From: a virus
DNA length: 64,000 bases
Direction: 5' to 3' (one strand)
Virus record (IMG/VR): IMGVR_UViG_3300023184_004167
Coordinates: 1 to 64,000 of that record
Part shown: piece by piece, positions 60,287 to 64,000 of the stretch
Numbering within the stretch: position 1 is the stretch's first letter
Layout of the letters: every line of letters begins with the position of its first letter
Position numbers and translations under genes: made by a program
Notes under the pieces: generated by a model
Seen by the model: the letters and a program-made list of their open reading frames with translations, nothing else
Told to the model about the DNA's origin: nothing
Database searches by the model: none

Positions 60287-62415
60287 AAGGTACAATTAAT
60301 ATCATATTCAATAACCAAACTAACCTTTATATCCAATACTGTTATATCAACATTTCTATCATTGATAATGGTTATTTGATTGTTAGTTTCATCAATGATA
60401 ACATCCCCAATTCCAATAATACTCATCAGTAATGTTTTTATTGAATCATACCATAGATTATCATCAGGAGATACAAGAAGAGATGTTGTAGTAAAGAATG
60501 TGTCAGTAATTTCAATACCATAGGGGTTTGCATTTACTTTTGTTGTAAAGGTTGCTGATATTAACCCACAATCAGTATGTCCAGAAGTTATATCAAAATA
60601 GCCCTCATTTAACATCTTTGATAAACTATATTTAGAACTTGATTCTATTTGGAAGGTTTGTTCTCCCATTATAAATGTCTGATAAGAAACAATGTTCTTA
60701 CTTCCTTCTATTGTTGTTGTTCTATTTAATGATGATTTATTACCATCAATAATTGTTAAACTATATGTTCCCGCAGTTAACCCATCAACAAAAATTGTTT
60801 GGGGATTACCATCAACATTATTTGACCAATTAAAAGTAAACGGAGGTGTTCCCGAAGATATCAATGCCGTTATTGTTCCATCACTACCAATACCCGCAGA
60901 TGTTGGATATAATAAAAAATCAACGGGTGCATTATATTCAACATAAACCTGAGATGTTTGAACACAACCATTAGCATCAGAAACTGATATTCCGTGTTGT
61001 CCTGACGACACTTTATAAAAAGTGGTTGCACTTAAAGTTGTTCCAACAATACCGATATCACCATCTAAAAAATAATTATATGGTGGAGTCCCACCACTTG
61101 TTTTAATAACTTCAATAACACCATTAGCCTGTCCAAATGTTGTTCCAGTGGTTTGTGTTGATATGGTAAACTTATTTTCAGTTATCAATGTATAATCATT
61201 CATAAAAGTACAACCTGACGCATCTTCAACAACAAGAGTATATGTTCCTGAACTTAAATAAGAAAATAAATTAAATTGTAATGAACTTACAACATTTTTT
61301 GAACTACTATCAGGATAAATAAGTGTATAATTATATGGATTGTTTCCCCCAACTAAACTCACAGCTATTGAACCCCCTTCATCAGAACAATTAGAGTTTT
61401 CTGATACAACATTAACAGATGTCATTCCGCTAGGTGTACTTAAAGTTGTACCAACAGACACAGAACAAAATGCTGCGTCTGTAACTAAAAATGAATATGC
61501 CCCCGCCCCAACATCACTTAATGTAAAAATCCTTGAATAAGAAATTTCAACATATCCTGTTGATGCTGAATAATAAAAAGGTGCAGTACCTCCAGTTAAT
61601 GTCAAAGTTAATGAACCATCATTACTTAAACAAGATGGTGGGTTTGCGGTAAATAACACAACAGATAATGGTGCGACATCTGTAATTGTTGCGGTTCTAA
61701 TTTGAGTACAATTTAAAGAATCTGTAACTCTAACAGCATATTCACCAGCGGTTAAACCTGTAATAGAACTTGTTGTCTCACCATTGTTCCATATGTATGT
61801 ATATGGTGAAACTCCAGTCTGCCCTGTAACATATATCTTACCTAATGGTGTATATCCGCAAGCCGCATTTGGAACCACATATAAACCAAAATCAAGTGGT
61901 GAAGATTCTTCAATAATAAATGTTTCACTTCTACCTGTACAACCGCCAGCATCTAACGCAACCATATAATATGTTCCCGCACTTAAATTTTGAAAAAGCC
62001 CTATATTAACAAGTGTATCAGTATAATTAACATAAGTCCCACCCGAATCATATAAATAAAATTGAGTGTATGAATATTCTGATGATGAAGTACCTGTTAC
62101 AATTCCATTATTCTCCCCACAAGTTGTTGCTTGAACTCCATAAACATAACAACAAACACCATTAGAAATAGGGGCATTTACATAAATTTCATTGTTAAGG
62201 GGTAGTGAGCTATCATTTATTCTTATTGCGTATGTACCTGCGTAGAGTCCACTTCTTGTTGAGGCGGTAACCTCAATATCTGTACCTAAATCCGGTGTAA
62301 CCCATTGAATGTTATATGGTGCTGTCCCCCCATACGCCACAATATTGATTTCTCCAGACCCTGTCTGTGAACAATCACCACTTATTACTACTATTTGATA
62401 CCCTAAGTCTGCCAT
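60283..62415 (-). CDS. Tail/adhesin protein made of SprB-type repeats
   Basis: 710 residues. About eight beta-sandwich repeats have the signature GG..PY.(I/Y).W.......GL.AGTY....D..GC (examples around residues 28, 205, 280, 355, 445 and 525). They are the SprB-type repeats of Flavobacterium adhesins. No signal peptide is present, consistent with a virion component rather than a secreted host protein. The C-terminal 130 residues are a different domain. It overlaps the neighbour by 4 bp. Confidence 0.75.
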   Translation of the reverse strand: MADLGYQIVVISGDCSQTGSGEINIVAYGGTAPYNIQWVTPDLGTDIEVTASTRSGLYAGTYAIRINDSSLPLNNEIYVNAPISNGVCCYVYGVQATTCGENNGIVTGTSSSEYSYTQFYLYDSGGTYVNYTDTLVNIGLFQNLSAGTYYMVALDAGGCTGRSETFIIEESSPLDFGLYVVPNAACGYTPLGKIYVTGQTGVSPYTYIWNNGETTSSITGLTAGEYAVRVTDSLNCTQIRTATITDVAPLSVVLFTANPPSCLSNDGSLTLTLTGGTAPFYYSASTGYVEISYSRIFTLSDVGAGAYSFLVTDAAFCSVSVGTTLSTPSGMTSVNVVSENSNCSDEGGSIAVSLVGGNNPYNYTLIYPDSSSKNVVSSLQFNLFSYLSSGTYTLVVEDASGCTFMNDYTLITENKFTISTQTTGTTFGQANGVIEVIKTSGGTPPYNYFLDGDIGIVGTTLSATTFYKVSSGQHGISVSDANGCVQTSQVYVEYNAPVDFLLYPTSAGIGSDGTITALISSGTPPFTFNWSNNVDGNPQTIFVDGLTAGTYSLTIIDGNKSSLNRTTTIEGSKNIVSYQTFIMGEQTFQIESSSKYSLSKMLNEGYFDITSGHTDCGLISATFTTKVNANPYGIEITDTFFTTTSLLVSPDDNLWYDSIKTLLMSIIGIGDVIIDETNNQITIINDRNVDITVLDIKVSLVIEYDINCTL

Positions 62416-62418
62416 ATT

Positions 62419-64000
62419 TTAACAAGTTACATTTATATTTATACCAACACTTAAGCTTAAATTTTGATTTAGATATAGTGTTTGAGTACCTAAATTTGTT
62501 ATAGTTAATTGATTACCATTTATAAAATAAGTTAAATTAAATGGTATTATATTTTGTAAACTATTACTTAACGCTGTTATCCAATCCTGATTTGTAGGAA
62601 CTGAATTATTTCCGTATCCTGTATAAAATAGTTGATGGATAAGTACCGTACTTCCAATTTTTAAATCAACATACCAACTAGAAGAAAGTGAACTAACCCC
62701 AGCACAAGTTGCTTGTGTTTGCCCATTGGCGGATAACAAACTATTCAATGTATTAGATAATATTCCACTAAAATTAGTCACACCAATATTACCATTTAAC
62801 CAAGGGAATACATTTATTTTAACTTTTTCATTATTTAAATTATAACTTGTAAGATTTGAAATAATATTACACTTATTAACAGCAACCGGAGCAAATTGAC
62901 ATCCCCTAGTTCTTCTATACATAAATTTTTGTTTATGTAATATTGAATTTTCAAATTTAACCCCACCTTGCCATATTGTTGTTGCCGGAATCATTTGTTC
63001 CACTAATTTCAACCAAAAAGGCCCCATTCCATTCACATAATCAATTAATTTTTGATAAGTGTAATTGTTATTCGGTACACCAATTGTTTGATATTGTTCT
63101 ATATATTTCCACCAAAGAGATTGCAATGTTGGATAACCCCCCGTCTTACCATCCGTAATAAACTGGCGATTTCTAACATTAATCATATTTTGCCAAAATG
63201 TTTGAGAGAATTCAAAGAATGTTTTTTTCTTTGGTTCAGGATTGATAAAGGTTGAATCCACCCCACCAGGAACAGGATAATTAATACTTAACCCTGACTC
63301 AGGTATCGGATAATTATTTATTCTTGATTGTTCCCAAATTTCATATGCTAACCCCTGACCTGGATTTAAGAAAATATCAACATTCTTAACATTCAAAACC
63401 AATTTCTCATTATCAACATAATAATATGCATTATAATTTCCTTGACTTGATGTTCTTAACTTATCATCTGTTGATAACCAAGACTTATTATTATCAATAA
63501 CTTTTAATAACTTAAATCCGTCATTAATGTACGGAAAACTTCTATAAACATCTAAATATTCTTGTCCATAACTAAACGGAGTTAACTGAGTTTGTATATT
63601 AGTATTTTGTCCCTTATAAACATCTCCATTAATTACAAGTTGTTGTGGACTTCTATGTGATGGCGTTTGCTCATACCAACCAGCACCTTTTTGAAAGAAA
63701 TTTGATTCAGTATTCGGTGGTGATTGGGGATAACCTTGATTATCAATCGGATAATCAGATTCACTCACATTAACATAAGTATATGTCGGATTTGTTGTAA
63801 ATCCTGTAAATGTAATCCCTCTAAGTTTAAATGTATTCCCTGGCTGATACGCCGGAACTTCATCAACATATGTTCCACCTGAAATTTTTCCAAATTGTTT
63901 TTTAAAATTTTCAATACTTACAACTTGGTCAGCCAAATAAATATGTTCATTATATTCAACAAGAGATTCAGGGGCGCCTATTAAATTCAATAAAAATTCA
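62419..64000 (-). CDS. Large tail/baseplate-type protein, truncated at the window edge
   Basis: At least 527 residues in view. The first in-frame start is TTG at 63988-63990, but the frame is open to the window end, so the true start is probably outside. The visible part is beta-rich with Trp/Tyr-rich stretches and SNFFQKGAGWYEQTPSH. It is the first gene of the tail operon in this window and likely a baseplate or tail protein. No family recognised. Confidence 0.6.
   Translation of the reverse strand, partial: EFLLNLIGAPESLVEYNEHIYLADQVVSIENFKKQFGKISGGTYVDEVPAYQPGNTFKLRGITFTGFTTNPTYTYVNVSESDYPIDNQGYPQSPPNTESNFFQKGAGWYEQTPSHRSPQQLVINGDVYKGQNTNIQTQLTPFSYGQEYLDVYRSFPYINDGFKLLKVIDNNKSWLSTDDKLRTSSQGNYNAYYYVDNEKLVLNVKNVDIFLNPGQGLAYEIWEQSRINNYPIPESGLSINYPVPGGVDSTFINPEPKKKTFFEFSQTFWQNMINVRNRQFITDGKTGGYPTLQSLWWKYIEQYQTIGVPNNNYTYQKLIDYVNGMGPFWLKLVEQMIPATTIWQGGVKFENSILHKQKFMYRRTRGCQFAPVAVNKCNIISNLTSYNLNNEKVKINVFPWLNGNIGVTNFSGILSNTLNSLLSANGQTQATCAGVSSLSSSWYVDLKIGSTVLIHQLFYTGYGNNSVPTNQDWITALSNSLQNIIPFNLTYFINGNQLTITNLGTQTLYLNQNLSLSVGININVTC

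Noticed and set aside
46172-64000. Diversity-generating retroelement acting on tail genes
   Set aside because: No reverse transcriptase or template repeat is visible in the window.
1-64000. Bacterial chromosome with a prophage rather than a phage genome
   Set aside because: Apart from the secreted-protein block there are no chromosomal housekeeping genes, integrase or attachment sites, and phage-type genes run through the rest of the window.

Overview
The window looks like part of a large tailed-phage genome that infects a member of the Bacteroidota, probably a Flavobacterium-like host. The phage side is shown by a sigma-70 factor, a DnaG-like primase, a RuvC-fold nuclease, a gp46/gp47-type (SbcCD) nuclease pair, an amidase endolysin with spanin-like neighbours, DUF3310, DUF932 and PcfJ-like genes, four DNA methyltransferases, a UV-dimer glycosylase, dense overlapping small genes and a block of very large tail/adhesin genes. 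The host side is shown by a type IX secretion (T9SS) sorting domain, SprB-type adhesin repeats, a Bacteroidota-type histone-H1-like protein, promoters of the TTTG-N19/20-TAnnTTTG type, the lack of clear Shine-Dalgarno sequences, and AT-rich DNA. All function calls are from motif recognition by eye; no database search was run.

Layout. 1-1564 holds no credible protein gene. It carries a GC-richer, hairpin-rich stretch (about 1-840) that looks like a large structured RNA read on the minus strand, plus an array of compact stem-bounded elements, one of them a tRNA-Met(CAT)-like gene, separated by three copies of a 50-nt hairpin repeat. 1565-5348 is a block of secreted proteins of bacterial type (T9SS cargo with thrombospondin-like repeats, YceI-like, two beta-barrel-like proteins). 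5401-14438 holds NUDIX, DUF192, a methyltransferase, DUF3310 and proteins with a shared N-terminal amphipathic tag. 14431-22560 holds thioredoxin and glutaredoxin, PcfJ-like, DUF932, a tagged leucine-rich-repeat protein, a Dam-like methylase and DnaJ. 22511-30032 holds small virion-type or unknown proteins, an H1-like protein, the lysis region (endolysin and spanin-like pair) and the sigma factor. 30043-38770 is DNA metabolism: UV-dimer glycosylase, three methyltransferase/RM-like genes, the gp46/gp47 pair and a PD-(D/E)XK nuclease. 38772-46168 is a run of small phage genes interrupted by a second structured RNA (40030-40320), then primase, a cysteine-protease-like protein and RuvC. 46172-64000 is a minus-strand block of modular tail/adhesin proteins built from SprB repeats, PKD, DUF285, leucine-rich-like repeats and Thr/Pro-rich linkers. 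The last gene runs off the window edge.

How it fits together. Two promoter types are visible. A host-like TTTG/TAnnTTTG type precedes several metabolic or unknown genes. A TATATTTAT-type element precedes the genes whose products carry the capsid-targeting-like N-terminus and some tail genes. This suggests an early/late switch, perhaps using the phage sigma factor. The most unusual items are the two structured RNAs, the tRNA-like element array, the family of tagged proteins (two sharing a 'WCT' domain) and the phage-borne T9SS cargo.
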